Source of the DNA: an uncultured Chthonomonadaceae bacterium
Lineage (GTDB): Bacteria; Armatimonadota; Fimbriimonadia; Fimbriimonadales; Fimbriimonadaceae
Direction of reading: 5' to 3'
NCBI GenBank assembly: GCA_946479035.1
Contig: CAMLDW010000007.1
Span: forward strand, 15,985-79,984
DNA: 64,000 bases
The position numbers and the translations under genes were made by a program. This document shows positions 23,538-31,794 of this stretch, piece by piece (position 1 is the stretch's first letter; each line of letters opens with the position of its first letter). Under the pieces are notes generated by a model. It ran no database searches. It saw only the letters and a program-made list of their open reading frames with translations, and was not told the DNA's origin.

Positions 23538-24631
23538 GCCGCAACGAGCGCGTGCCTGTGACCGACTACGATCGACGCGACCACGCTCGAGACGTTCTGT
23601 TGCAGATACTCCGCGGGAGGCTCCCAGCGAGCGCCTGACCCGACCACGGCCTTGGCGCAACGGAGGATCGACCCAGGATCGGCGCCAGAGAGGATGCCCG
23701 ATCCCGCCTCCAGGCACTCGGCCCTCTCCGTCACGTCGCGCAGCACCACGCTCGGGACTTGCAGCAGCGTCGCCTCCTCCTGCACCGTGCCGCTGTCGGT
23801 CATCACGCACAGAGCGTGGCGCTCCAAGTGCACAAAGTCGAAGAAGCCGAGCGGAGCGACGAAGCGCACGAGCGAGGACTTCGGGGTCAACAAGCCCCTC
23901 TGCACCTTGTCGGCCGTGCGAGGATGAAGGCTGACGATCACCGGCGCCCGGAACTGCTCCGCGACGAGCTCCATCCCGGCGATGATGTCCGCCAGGCGAG
24001 CCGGGTCGTCGACGTTTTCGGCGCGATGCACCGTCGCGACCACGTACCCTCCGTCCTTCAATCCGTACTGCCTCAGCGCGTCGCTCGCGTCGATCCGCGC
24101 GCTGTTCGCTTGGATCACTTCCCAGATCGGGTTGCCCGTGACGAACGTGCGCTCCCGCGCAAACCCCTCGCGCAACAGGTTCTCCTTGCTGCGGTGCGTG
24201 TAGGGCAGCAGCACGCTGCTGCAGTGGTCGATGATGCGGCGGTTCGTCTCCTCTGGCACCCGTCCGTCGTAGCACCTGTTCCCCGCCTCCATGTGGTACA
24301 CCGGGATCCCGAGGCGGGCGGCCGCAACGGCGGCAAGCCCGGAGTTCGTGTCCCCGAGAATGAGCACGCGGTCTGGCCCCTGTTCGCGCAAGAACCGCTC
24401 CGACCGCGCGATGACCTCTCCCACCTGTCCGCCAAAGCTCTCGGCACGAATCCCCCAGTGCTCGTCCGGCTGGCGCACGCCAAGCTCGCTGAAAAAGACG
24501 TCGCTCAGGTTCGGGTCGTAGTTCTGGCCCGTGTGCACGAGCACGTGCTCGCAAAGCGCGTCGAGCCGCTTGATCACCAGGCTGAGGCGGATGATCTCGG
24601 GCCGTGTGCCCAAGACCGTCGCGACTTTCAC
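23534..24631 (-). CDS. Non-hydrolysing UDP-sugar 2-epimerase (WecB/WbvD/CapG family)
   Basis: 365 aa from a GTG at 24631 that overlaps the previous stop (GTGA). Motifs: VATVLGTRPEIIRLSLV, VHTGQNYDPNLS, LILGDTNSGLAAVAAARLG, HMEAGNRCYDGRVPEETNRR and DSGTVQEEATLL. The family inverts C2 of UDP-N-acetyl-aminosugars. Here, next to a CapE-type dehydratase and an RmlD-like reductase, the likely substrate is UDP-L-RhaNAc, giving UDP-L-QuiNAc as with WbvD; a UDP-FucNAc role like CapG is the alternative, and plain WecB activity is less likely. An in-frame start at 24820 would add non-family sequence. Confidence 0.85.
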   Translation of the reverse strand: MKVATVLGTRPEIIRLSLVIKRLDALCEHVLVHTGQNYDPNLSDVFFSELGVRQPDEHWGIRAESFGGQVGEVIARSERFLREQGPDRVLILGDTNSGLAAVAAARLGIPVYHMEAGNRCYDGRVPEETNRRIIDHCSSVLLPYTHRSKENLLREGFARERTFVTGNPIWEVIQANSARIDASDALRQYGLKDGGYVVATVHRAENVDDPARLADIIAGMELVAEQFRAPVIVSLHPRTADKVQRGLLTPKSSLVRFVAPLGFFDFVHLERHALCVMTDSGTVQEEATLLQVPSVVLRDVTERAECLEAGSGILSGADPGSILRCAKAVVGSGARWEPPAEYLQQNVSSVVASIVVGHRHALVAA

Positions 24632-25671
24632 GCGGCGATCCTCACGAACGCGCGCCCGCCAGCCAGCGGCGCGAGCATCTCTTTGATCCCCTTCTCGTCG
24701 AGCGTTACGTGCGCCGACGAGTACTCCTTTTCGAGCGGACGGTCTACTTGGACCGGATCGAGCTGCTCGAGCATCGGCTGAATCACATAGTAGTCGCCGC
24801 GCTTGATCGTCCGGTAGCACTCCTCTTCGGAGACCATGATCTCGTGGATCTTCTCGCCAGGACGGATGCCGGTCACCAGCACCTCCACGTCGCGCCCATC
24901 GATCAGCGCCTTGGCCAGGTCCACGATCCGCGCGGATTCGACGAGCGGCACATAGGTCTCGCCGCGCTGTCCCGTGCGAAGCGCCTCGAAGACAGTGTCC
25001 ACCGCCTGATCAAGGCTGAGGAGGAACCGCGTCATGTCGCGCGTCGTGATCGTCACCGGGCCGCCGTGCTCGATCTGCTCGAGAAACAGCGGCACCACCG
25101 AACCGCGAGAGGCGATGACGTTGCCGTACCGCACTACGTTGAACCGCGTGTCCGGGCACTCGATGTTGCCGTTGATGAACACGCGCTCCATGATCGCCTT
25201 CGTCATCCCCATGACGTTGATCGGTTTGCACGCCTTATCGGTAGAGATCCCTACGACCTGCTCGACGCCAGGGCTCTGATCGCGGATCGCGCGGACGACG
25301 TTCTGCGCGCCAAGAATGTTGGTCTTGACCGCCTCGTCCGGGAAGATCTCGCACGTCGGTACCTGCTTTAGCGCCGAGGCGTTGATCACGATGTCCACTC
25401 CCTTGAGCGCGCGGCACACGGAATCGTACTCGCGCACGTTGCCAATGATGAACCGGAGGACGTCCTGCCCGCGCTCGTAGATGATGTCGTGCGTCGCGTT
25501 GGCGAGGTTGCGGTAGTCGACGCGCATCTGGTGCTGCTTCGCTTCGTCGCGAGAGAACACCGTGATGCGCCGCGGCATGCCGAGCTCTCCCGTGAGCATT
25601 CTTCGCACGACGGTCTTGCCGAGGCTCCCGGTGCCGCCGGTGACGAGAACGTGTTTGTCTTGGAGGATCAT
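24628..25671 (-). CDS. UDP-GlcNAc 4,6-dehydratase (5-inverting), CapE/WbjB type
   Basis: 347 aa. Extended SDR enzyme: NAD(P)-binding HVLVTGGTGSLGKTVVRRML, then GNVREYDSVCRALKGVDIVI and the active-site region ISTDKACKPINVMGMTKAIM. A Met replaces the usual SDR Tyr in GMTKA, which is characteristic of CapE. The enzyme converts UDP-GlcNAc to UDP-2-acetamido-2,6-dideoxy-beta-L-arabino-hexos-4-ulose, first step to UDP-L-FucNAc or UDP-L-QuiNAc. The start at 25671 makes the ATGA overlap used throughout this operon; ATG at 25683 is possible. Confidence 0.88.
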   Translation of the reverse strand: MILQDKHVLVTGGTGSLGKTVVRRMLTGELGMPRRITVFSRDEAKQHQMRVDYRNLANATHDIIYERGQDVLRFIIGNVREYDSVCRALKGVDIVINASALKQVPTCEIFPDEAVKTNILGAQNVVRAIRDQSPGVEQVVGISTDKACKPINVMGMTKAIMERVFINGNIECPDTRFNVVRYGNVIASRGSVVPLFLEQIEHGGPVTITTRDMTRFLLSLDQAVDTVFEALRTGQRGETYVPLVESARIVDLAKALIDGRDVEVLVTGIRPGEKIHEIMVSEEECYRTIKRGDYYVIQPMLEQLDPVQVDRPLEKEYSSAHVTLDEKGIKEMLAPLAGGRAFVRIAA

Positions 25672-26549
25672 GACGTTTTCCATTTGTCGTAAGGAGTCGG
25701 GTCGCTCGCCATTGCGGCGACCATTTGTGGCCAACCAGGGGAAACGTAGCCGGTCTCTTCTGCGAACGCGGTCCCATCCAGCGTCCTGTCGACAGCGACT
25801 GTCTCGTCCATAACAATCTCGGCTTCAGCCCTGAATGAGAGGTTGAGCAGACCGAGCAGCGCGCTCTTGTCGATCGGCTGCGATGCGACCTGCCACAATC
25901 CGCGCAGGCCCTTGTGCTCGAGGATGACGTTTGCAACGACATTCGAGAGCTCGTCCGTCGTCACTCCACTGAACCGTGCGCGAGAATAGCCCTTCACGCG
26001 CCCGTGGCGGTTGGATAGGAACCACTCCACCAAGCCTTGCGTCCCCGTCAGCTCGCGCCCTATGATCGAGGTCCGAAGCGTCACGGCCGTCCCGTCGCAG
26101 ACTTCGCCCAGCGCCTTCGATCTTCCATAGAGGTCGCGTGCGTCGGCGGGGTCGCCCTCTCTATATCCGCCGCGCAAACCGCTAAAGACGCAGTCGGTGC
26201 TGACATGGATCAGCCGCGCCCCGTGCTTGCCGCACAGCGCGTTCAACCGGTGCGGGAAAAGCGAGTTGACTTCGATCGCGGCGACCGGGTCTTGCGCCGA
26301 AGCGTGCTGCTTCACGATCCCGATACAGTTAACGACCGCCTGCGGGCGCACCAGCTCGATCGCCCTTTCGACCGTGGCGAGGTCCCGAGCGTCCACGCCG
26401 AGCACGGTCCTGTCCGGACAGTAGAACCCAAACCTCTGCAGGCCCGCCGGCTCTGAGCGCACCGTGACGTACGCCTCGATCGGCTCGGGCAGGCGCTGGC
26501 AGAGCTTGTGCCCCAGCATCCCCGTCCCGCCCAAAATCAGTGTCCGCAT
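25668..26549 (-). CDS. RmlD-like NAD(P)-dependent sugar reductase (WbvR-like)
   Basis: 293 aa. RmlD superfamily SDR: LILGGTGMLGHKLCQRL at the N-terminus, VVNCIGIVKQ, VSTDCVFSGLRGGYREGD and the catalytic YGRSKALGE (YxxxK). RmlD itself reduces dTDP-4-keto-rhamnose, but here no rmlA, rmlB or rmlC is present and the next gene is a CapE-type dehydratase. That pairing matches WbvR, which reduces the CapE product to UDP-L-RhaNAc. The bifunctional CapF, used on the FucNAc route, is absent. Coupled to the next gene by ATGA. Confidence 0.82.
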   Translation of the reverse strand: MRTLILGGTGMLGHKLCQRLPEPIEAYVTVRSEPAGLQRFGFYCPDRTVLGVDARDLATVERAIELVRPQAVVNCIGIVKQHASAQDPVAAIEVNSLFPHRLNALCGKHGARLIHVSTDCVFSGLRGGYREGDPADARDLYGRSKALGEVCDGTAVTLRTSIIGRELTGTQGLVEWFLSNRHGRVKGYSRARFSGVTTDELSNVVANVILEHKGLRGLWQVASQPIDKSALLGLLNLSFRAEAEIVMDETVAVDRTLDGTAFAEETGYVSPGWPQMVAAMASDPTPYDKWKTS

Positions 26550-26651
26550 GGTTAGCCCCGGTTAGGCCGCAAGTTGAGCCTGGGCCCAGTATTTTTATCG
26601 GGTCTTTGGCCCCCCAGCTTGACCCTTGAGGGGCCTGCGAGGGGCTTACTT
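26550..26651 (-). promoter_or_regulatory. Intergenic gap with possible internal promoter and hairpin
   Basis: The only sizeable gap inside the polysaccharide locus. On the minus strand AATACT (26593-26588) could be a -10 box giving a leader of about 30 nt for the reductase gene. GGCCCC (26608-26613) and GGGGCC (26630-26635) form a 6-bp hairpin without a T-run, a weak terminator for the upstream fusion gene. Confidence 0.3.
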
Positions 26652-28982
26652 TCAGGCTGCACGGACCCCCTCCGGGAACAAGTAGCTGCCAGCACCGCCG
26701 TGCTCTCCCTTAAGGCGCGAAGAGTAGTAGCCGCGCACGCATTGGACCGCAGCTCGGTAGCTCGCGCCGTCCATGTCCACAAACTCCTGAAGCGCCCGCG
26801 CCCACGCCGCAGGATCTTCGAGCGGGACGACCCGCCCGGCGCCGGCCGCGTCCATGTCGGACCACGGTGTGCGGTCGCTGATGACGCACGGCAGTCCCGA
26901 GGCCAGCGCCTCCGCGATGACGTGACAGAAGTTCTCGCCGTGCGTCGAGAGCACGAACACATGGTGGCTAGAAAGAGTCTTCGGAACGACCGACTGCGGC
27001 AGCCCACCGTGCACCTTGACCGTCACGTTGGGCGGGAGCTGCGCGACCTCGCGCTGGCACTCCGCCCAGTACCGCTCGTCCTCGATCGGGCCGTAGACGT
27101 GCAGCTCTACGTCCCCCGTCAATTGACCCATCGCGCGGACCGTGAACTCGAGGTTCTTCATCCTCGATACGCGCGAAAGGAAAACAAACTTGCAATGGCC
27201 GGAGCGCTTATCTGGCCGGTCGTGGTCGCCGACATGGATCTGCGGCGCGGCCTCGCGTTCCACCGTGACCGGCACTTCGCCGATCTCCCTCGCGATGTCG
27301 CGCCTTTCGGGCTCAGCTGTCGCTTGCCACCCGAGCGAGCGGTAGAGTCCAACTCTCTTCGAAATTGCCAAGTACGCCCGCTTCCTCAGCGCTTTGATCG
27401 AAAGCGCGCCGCGCGAGAGCTCGCCCCTCGGCGCCAGCACGACGCTCTTCGCCTTTACTAGGCCGAACCACCGCAAGAGCAGCACAGCGCGCGTCATCCG
27501 CGAAAAGAAGCTGTTGAGATAGATGACGTCAGGGCGCACCGAACGCAGGACCCACAACACCTGGAACACTCCTAGCTCGTCGGGGCGCGCATAGAAAACC
27601 CGGGCCTCGTCTCGCTCGTTCCACTCCCCCGCGCGGACCGAATCGTACGGACTCTCGCTCCCAAGGTCGCGGTCGCGGGTGAAGATCATGAACTCCGACC
27701 TTCCAGCGTGGAGCGCAGCGCGGCGCGAGACCGATACCGCTGGCCCGCCTCCCTTGTAGCCCGGCAGGTAGTAGTCGACGAACGCCAAGATCTTCGTGCG
27801 CTTCGTCAAGTACGCCGAGAGCCGCTCCAAGTGCGCCTCCCACGTCTTGTTCCGCAAGACGTATTCTTGCGCGCACCGACCGATGTTGCGCCTCGATTCG
27901 TGCGGGAGCGACGCGACGAACTCAATCGCTCTCGCAAGCGCCCTGGCCGATTCCTCTTCAAGCAAAAAGACGAACGCACCGAACTCCTCTTCGACGTGGC
28001 CCGTGCGCGTGCTCAGCAGCGGCACTCCGGTCGCCAGACACTCGACGACCTTTGAGGGGAAAACGTAGCGGTGCGTGACGAACTGCGTCGAACGCAGGTT
28101 GACGAGCAGGTCCGCGCTCCGATACGCATCGAGCACGCGCTGGTGCGTCACGCGGCCTTCAAAGCTGAGCCGTGTGTCTTTCGCCGCGTACTCTCGCACT
28201 TCCTTTTCGAGCGCGCCGCCGCCGAGCACGCTTACTCGCAGTCCCGGCGCGCTGCACAGCGGCAGAGCCTCCAGCAAGAGCCGCACCCCGTTCAGCTCGG
28301 AAAGCTGGCCCGCAAACACGACGTGGAATCCGCCCTGGTCCGAGATCCGAGGCGAAAACGACCGCACGACGCTCTCTAGCACGCCGCCTTCCAAGACCAA
28401 GTGCCTGCGCCCGGGCGCGAAGTCGTCTACGATCGCTTTGTTGCACACGAGCAGCCCGTCCGCCTTCGCGATCAGCCTCGTCTGCAGCGCGAACTCTAGC
28501 CGCCGCATCCAGCCGTCGCTCACCACTTCGCCCGGAACGTAGATGTCGCCCACGAACGGCACAAACTCCATTCCTAGCATTCTGCAAACCGGCGCGACGA
28601 AGTACGCCGGAGGCGCGTTCAGGTTGTAACTGACCACGACCCGCCGCCGGCCCCTGTTCTTCACTCCCCACTTGAAGGTCGCCCACGCCGCAGAGAGCCC
28701 GAGCGTCACGATCTTGAGCGCGCCAAGGTTGACGTGCGCCAGCGAACGCGCTGCAAGCCCGTTCTGCATGTGCACGCTCCTCGGCAGATGAAACAGCGAC
28801 TTCGATATGGGATAAGAAGGGACGGGAAAATAACAGTACACGGTCGGCCTAGGCAGCGAAGAACCCACGAGCGCGTCCAATAACCCTGTCTGAAAGAGCG
28901 AGCCGGCCGTGCTGGTCGCCGCGTTGCCGCCAGCCGCTCCACTCGGATCGAACGCGCCAAGGTAGAAGATCTCGAAGCTCAT
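26652..28982 (-). CDS. Fusion of two GT4 glycosyltransferases in one reading frame
   Basis: 776 aa, about twice a normal GT4 enzyme. Domain 1 (about 1-395) starts MSFEIFYLGAFDPSGAAGGN and carries FHVVFAGQLSELNGVRLLLE and VFPSKVVECLATGVPLLSTR. Domain 2 (about 397-776) starts at KILAFVDYYLPGYKGGGPA, the usual N-terminus of another GT4 family, with ESPYDSVRAGEWNERDEARV, KFVFLSRVSRMKNLEFTVRA and an ENFCHVIAEALASGLPCVIS donor site. No stop or frameshift lies between them; the codon where domain 2 would start is ACG. It would transfer two sugars in repeat-unit assembly at the inner membrane. The start overlaps the polymerase stop (ATGA). Confidence 0.85.
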   Translation of the reverse strand: MSFEIFYLGAFDPSGAAGGNAATSTAGSLFQTGLLDALVGSSLPRPTVYCYFPVPSYPISKSLFHLPRSVHMQNGLAARSLAHVNLGALKIVTLGLSAAWATFKWGVKNRGRRRVVVSYNLNAPPAYFVAPVCRMLGMEFVPFVGDIYVPGEVVSDGWMRRLEFALQTRLIAKADGLLVCNKAIVDDFAPGRRHLVLEGGVLESVVRSFSPRISDQGGFHVVFAGQLSELNGVRLLLEALPLCSAPGLRVSVLGGGALEKEVREYAAKDTRLSFEGRVTHQRVLDAYRSADLLVNLRSTQFVTHRYVFPSKVVECLATGVPLLSTRTGHVEEEFGAFVFLLEEESARALARAIEFVASLPHESRRNIGRCAQEYVLRNKTWEAHLERLSAYLTKRTKILAFVDYYLPGYKGGGPAVSVSRRAALHAGRSEFMIFTRDRDLGSESPYDSVRAGEWNERDEARVFYARPDELGVFQVLWVLRSVRPDVIYLNSFFSRMTRAVLLLRWFGLVKAKSVVLAPRGELSRGALSIKALRKRAYLAISKRVGLYRSLGWQATAEPERRDIAREIGEVPVTVEREAAPQIHVGDHDRPDKRSGHCKFVFLSRVSRMKNLEFTVRAMGQLTGDVELHVYGPIEDERYWAECQREVAQLPPNVTVKVHGGLPQSVVPKTLSSHHVFVLSTHGENFCHVIAEALASGLPCVISDRTPWSDMDAAGAGRVVPLEDPAAWARALQEFVDMDGASYRAAVQCVRGYYSSRLKGEHGGAGSYLFPEGVRAA

Positions 28983-30286
28983 GCCCTCTGCACCACCCGG
29001 CTCCGCGCGTGCGAACCCGCCCGCAGACGTATTAGTCCCCACACTGCGAGCCAAGAGTAGAACGCAACGACCCCCTCGCCGTCCTGTAGCATCCGGTTCG
29101 TAGCAGGAAGATAGAAGAGCAGCGTGGCGAGCAGGGTGAACGCCACGACGGACGCAGGGCTCCTCCCGCCCAAGGCGTCGATCCACGCGAGCGCGAACAG
29201 CCTGCCCAAAAAGAACATCAATAGCACCGTGCCGAGGAATCCAAGGTCGTTCGCAAAGTACGGGTACGCGGTGCACCACTGCACCGGATAATTGAATCCG
29301 TCCTTCTCCGATATCTGCACAGGCAGCGACCTGGATTCAAATCCCTCGTCCTTCGTCGCGCGCGCCCAGTTGCGCGTCAAGAACATGCTGTGACCGAGTC
29401 CGTACATCGGCTGCACGTCGCGGTCGAGCGCAAGGCTCAGCCCAAAGTAGCCGGTCGTGAAGTAGTGCATCAGCCCAAGGAACCCGGGCCGCATCTCTGC
29501 GGGAACGAAAGCTAGCACCGGCTTGTCCTGGTCGGGGGCGCTGTGCGTCACGGGGTTGAAGCCGTAGTCCGCGGTCTGCTGCCCAATCCGACTGACGTGG
29601 GAAAACACGAAGTAACAGGCGAACGCGACGATCGCGAACGCGCACGCAATGCTCCCGATCGCTTTCGCGCGGCGGCTCCAGAGCGTCACCCCCGCCCAGT
29701 GCGCCCCGAGCGACGCGAGCGATACCGCGATGATGAGGTCCGCTATGTCGCGCCGCTGCCCCGTGGCGATAGAGAGCAGCGCGATCACAAGGATCGACGC
29801 GACGAGCCCGATGCGCAGCCCGCGCCCCAGCCGCGACCAGTAGAAAACGCCGAGCGGCACGAGCGCGGCGAGCCAAGGCGCAAGCACGATCCGCACGTAC
29901 GAAGCGAAGTTCGTCGCCCCCTCGGTGTATGCGTGCGACTCCGCGTAAGCCCGCCCTGGGTCCATAATCCCCCCCACGACGTCCGGCACCCACCGCCCGG
30001 TCTTCGCGTAGCTCGTCAGAGGGAGCGCGATCGCCGTCAACACAAGGCTCCATACCACCAGCCTCTTGTAGTCGATCGCGTTCTCCGTCGCCCTCGGCGC
30101 GCGGTGAGCGACACCGAGGTAACCGAAGAGGATCGCTACGTGGCACGCGATGACGAACGTGTACAGCCCCGATGGGTCGCGCATCGGCCACGACCACGGC
30201 CCGAACGCGAAGGCACCGAGCGTCAGCCACAAGAACGCTTGAAGCACGACCAACGGCGCGAGCCGAGTAAACCAGCCGAACTTCAC
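28979..30286 (-). CDS. Wzy-like polysaccharide polymerase
   Basis: 435 aa, about ten hydrophobic segments, GTG start overlapping the flippase stop (GTGA). The sequence is poorly conserved, as usual for Wzy. Long loops are seen after the middle helices (for example FVPAEMRPGFLGLMHYFTTG and VQISEKDGFNYPVQWCTAYP, the latter in a late periplasmic loop). Position directly after a Wzx-like flippase, with Wzz-like and Wza-like genes further upstream in transcription order, supports polymerase rather than ligase; an O-antigen ligase is the alternative. Confidence 0.75.
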   Translation of the reverse strand: MKFGWFTRLAPLVVLQAFLWLTLGAFAFGPWSWPMRDPSGLYTFVIACHVAILFGYLGVAHRAPRATENAIDYKRLVVWSLVLTAIALPLTSYAKTGRWVPDVVGGIMDPGRAYAESHAYTEGATNFASYVRIVLAPWLAALVPLGVFYWSRLGRGLRIGLVASILVIALLSIATGQRRDIADLIIAVSLASLGAHWAGVTLWSRRAKAIGSIACAFAIVAFACYFVFSHVSRIGQQTADYGFNPVTHSAPDQDKPVLAFVPAEMRPGFLGLMHYFTTGYFGLSLALDRDVQPMYGLGHSMFLTRNWARATKDEGFESRSLPVQISEKDGFNYPVQWCTAYPYFANDLGFLGTVLLMFFLGRLFALAWIDALGGRSPASVVAFTLLATLLFYLPATNRMLQDGEGVVAFYSWLAVWGLIRLRAGSHARSRVVQRA

Positions 30287-31794
30287 GCCGCACCTCGCAA
30301 AAACCGTGAAGTGAACGCGCGGCGGCGTACGGCGAGGGCAGGGTCCGTCAAAAAAAGCACCGTGATCGCGAGCGCGCAAACGAGAAAACCGCTCACGACC
30401 GCAACGAGCCATCCGCCGAGCGCGCCCCAAAGTCCGATGCCGACGGCGAGGGCCAGCGGCAGTGCGCGCCAAACCCATACTTTCAATTCTCGAGCGCGTT
30501 GATCGTCGCACTCAAGCATCTTCCTCAGCCACCGCGAAGCCCACGCACCCGAGGCGAGCGCTGTGACCACCGCGCCGATCGGAAGCCCGACCGGCCCGAG
30601 CGCGCGCGCAAGACCGAACATCAGCGCCAGCCGCGCTCCGCACTCGAGCAGCAGTGCGGCGGACGCCGCCTGGTGCCGCCCGGTGGAGCGAAGAAGAGAG
30701 ATCTGCATGTAGGACCAGCCGCCCGTGCCCGCGGCGAACGCGAGCGCGAGCGTCAGCGCAAAGCCCCCGTACATCACAGTGCCGACCCAGTTCGCGACCA
30801 GGGTCGCGTTTGCGGCGACGTACGCCGAGAGCAGCGAGAGCGCCGCGACGAAGTACGTCGACTCGAGCTCGCCGTACACCGTGCGCGTCCTCGGAGCGTC
30901 TCCTTCGGCGAAAAGGTGCGCAAACCCTCCGTAGGAGGCGTGGCCGATCATGTCTAGGACGCCGCGCACCAGATCCGCCACCTTGCGCGTCACTCCCAGC
31001 ACCGCCGCCGCGACCGGGCCGAACGTCACCGCAGCGATCGTCACCATGCTGTTGTTCATCAGCGCATAGCCGATCCCTGCGGCGAAGAGCGGCGGGCAGT
31101 GCTTGCCTATGTCCGTCATCGCCGCGCGCGTCGGCCGCAGCGAAGAAACGATCTCGCGGTCCGTCCGCAAAACGAGAAAGGCGACCGCTCCCAAAAGCGT
31201 GACGCACGCGCGCAGCACCAGCCCGATGGCGATCGCGACAAGCCCGTGGCCCGTCGCCAGCAGTGCCGCAGTGACGGCGAAACCGGCCACGACGCCGGCA
31301 AGCGTGAACCCCTGCACCATGACCGTGTCCTGCAGCCCGCGCGAAAGCCCGACGACCCCATAGCCCAGCAAGGTCGCCGCCACTGCGACGCCGCACAGCC
31401 TCATCGCGTCTGCGAGCGACTGCGCCTCGGCCCCTTGCACGCCGACCCACGGCCCCACCGCGGGCGCGACCAGCCAGATGACCGCGTACATCAAGAGCGC
31501 GATGCAGCCCAGTGCGACCAGCGAAGCGCCCAGGTGCGCGCCGATTTCGCGCATCTTCCCTTCTGCGAGGAACGCGCCCGTCCGCTGAACGAGCAAGTTT
31601 GGGATCCCGAAGTCGAACGCGAGCATCCAAACGGTCATCTCGCCCGTCGCCAGCCACGCGCCATAGAGCCTCGGCCCGACGGCGTTTAAATAGAGAGGAA
31701 GGAGGACGAGGGACTGTAGCGCCGCGACGAGGGTCACGGCAGTGGAGCCAGCGAGGGTCGCGTACGCCGAGCGCCGTCTGCCGACTTGCGCCAT
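30283..31794 (-). CDS. Wzx-like polysaccharide flippase (MOP superfamily)
   Basis: 503 aa with 12-14 hydrophobic segments. The N-terminal pattern AGSTAVTLVAALQSLVLLPL, LYLNAVGPRLYGAWLATGEM and FGIPNLLVQRTGAFLAEGKM matches polysaccharide transporters of the MOP/MATE superfamily. It would flip undecaprenyl-linked repeat units across the inner membrane for polymerisation. Its start overlaps the Wzz-like stop by one base (TAATG). Confidence 0.88.
   Translation of the reverse strand: MAQVGRRRSAYATLAGSTAVTLVAALQSLVLLPLYLNAVGPRLYGAWLATGEMTVWMLAFDFGIPNLLVQRTGAFLAEGKMREIGAHLGASLVALGCIALLMYAVIWLVAPAVGPWVGVQGAEAQSLADAMRLCGVAVAATLLGYGVVGLSRGLQDTVMVQGFTLAGVVAGFAVTAALLATGHGLVAIAIGLVLRACVTLLGAVAFLVLRTDREIVSSLRPTRAAMTDIGKHCPPLFAAGIGYALMNNSMVTIAAVTFGPVAAAVLGVTRKVADLVRGVLDMIGHASYGGFAHLFAEGDAPRTRTVYGELESTYFVAALSLLSAYVAANATLVANWVGTVMYGGFALTLALAFAAGTGGWSYMQISLLRSTGRHQAASAALLLECGARLALMFGLARALGPVGLPIGAVVTALASGAWASRWLRKMLECDDQRARELKVWVWRALPLALAVGIGLWGALGGWLVAVVSGFLVCALAITVLFLTDPALAVRRRAFTSRFLRGAA

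Noticed and set aside
25668..26549. dTDP-L-rhamnose reductase (rmlD) as firm name
   Set aside because: No rmlA, rmlB or rmlC is present and the partner is a CapE-type UDP-GlcNAc dehydratase, so a WbvR-like role is more likely.
27790..27800. Frameshift or missed stop splitting the double glycosyltransferase into two genes
   Set aside because: The frame is continuous and neither half is damaged; without reads a fusion is the simpler reading, kept as a finding.
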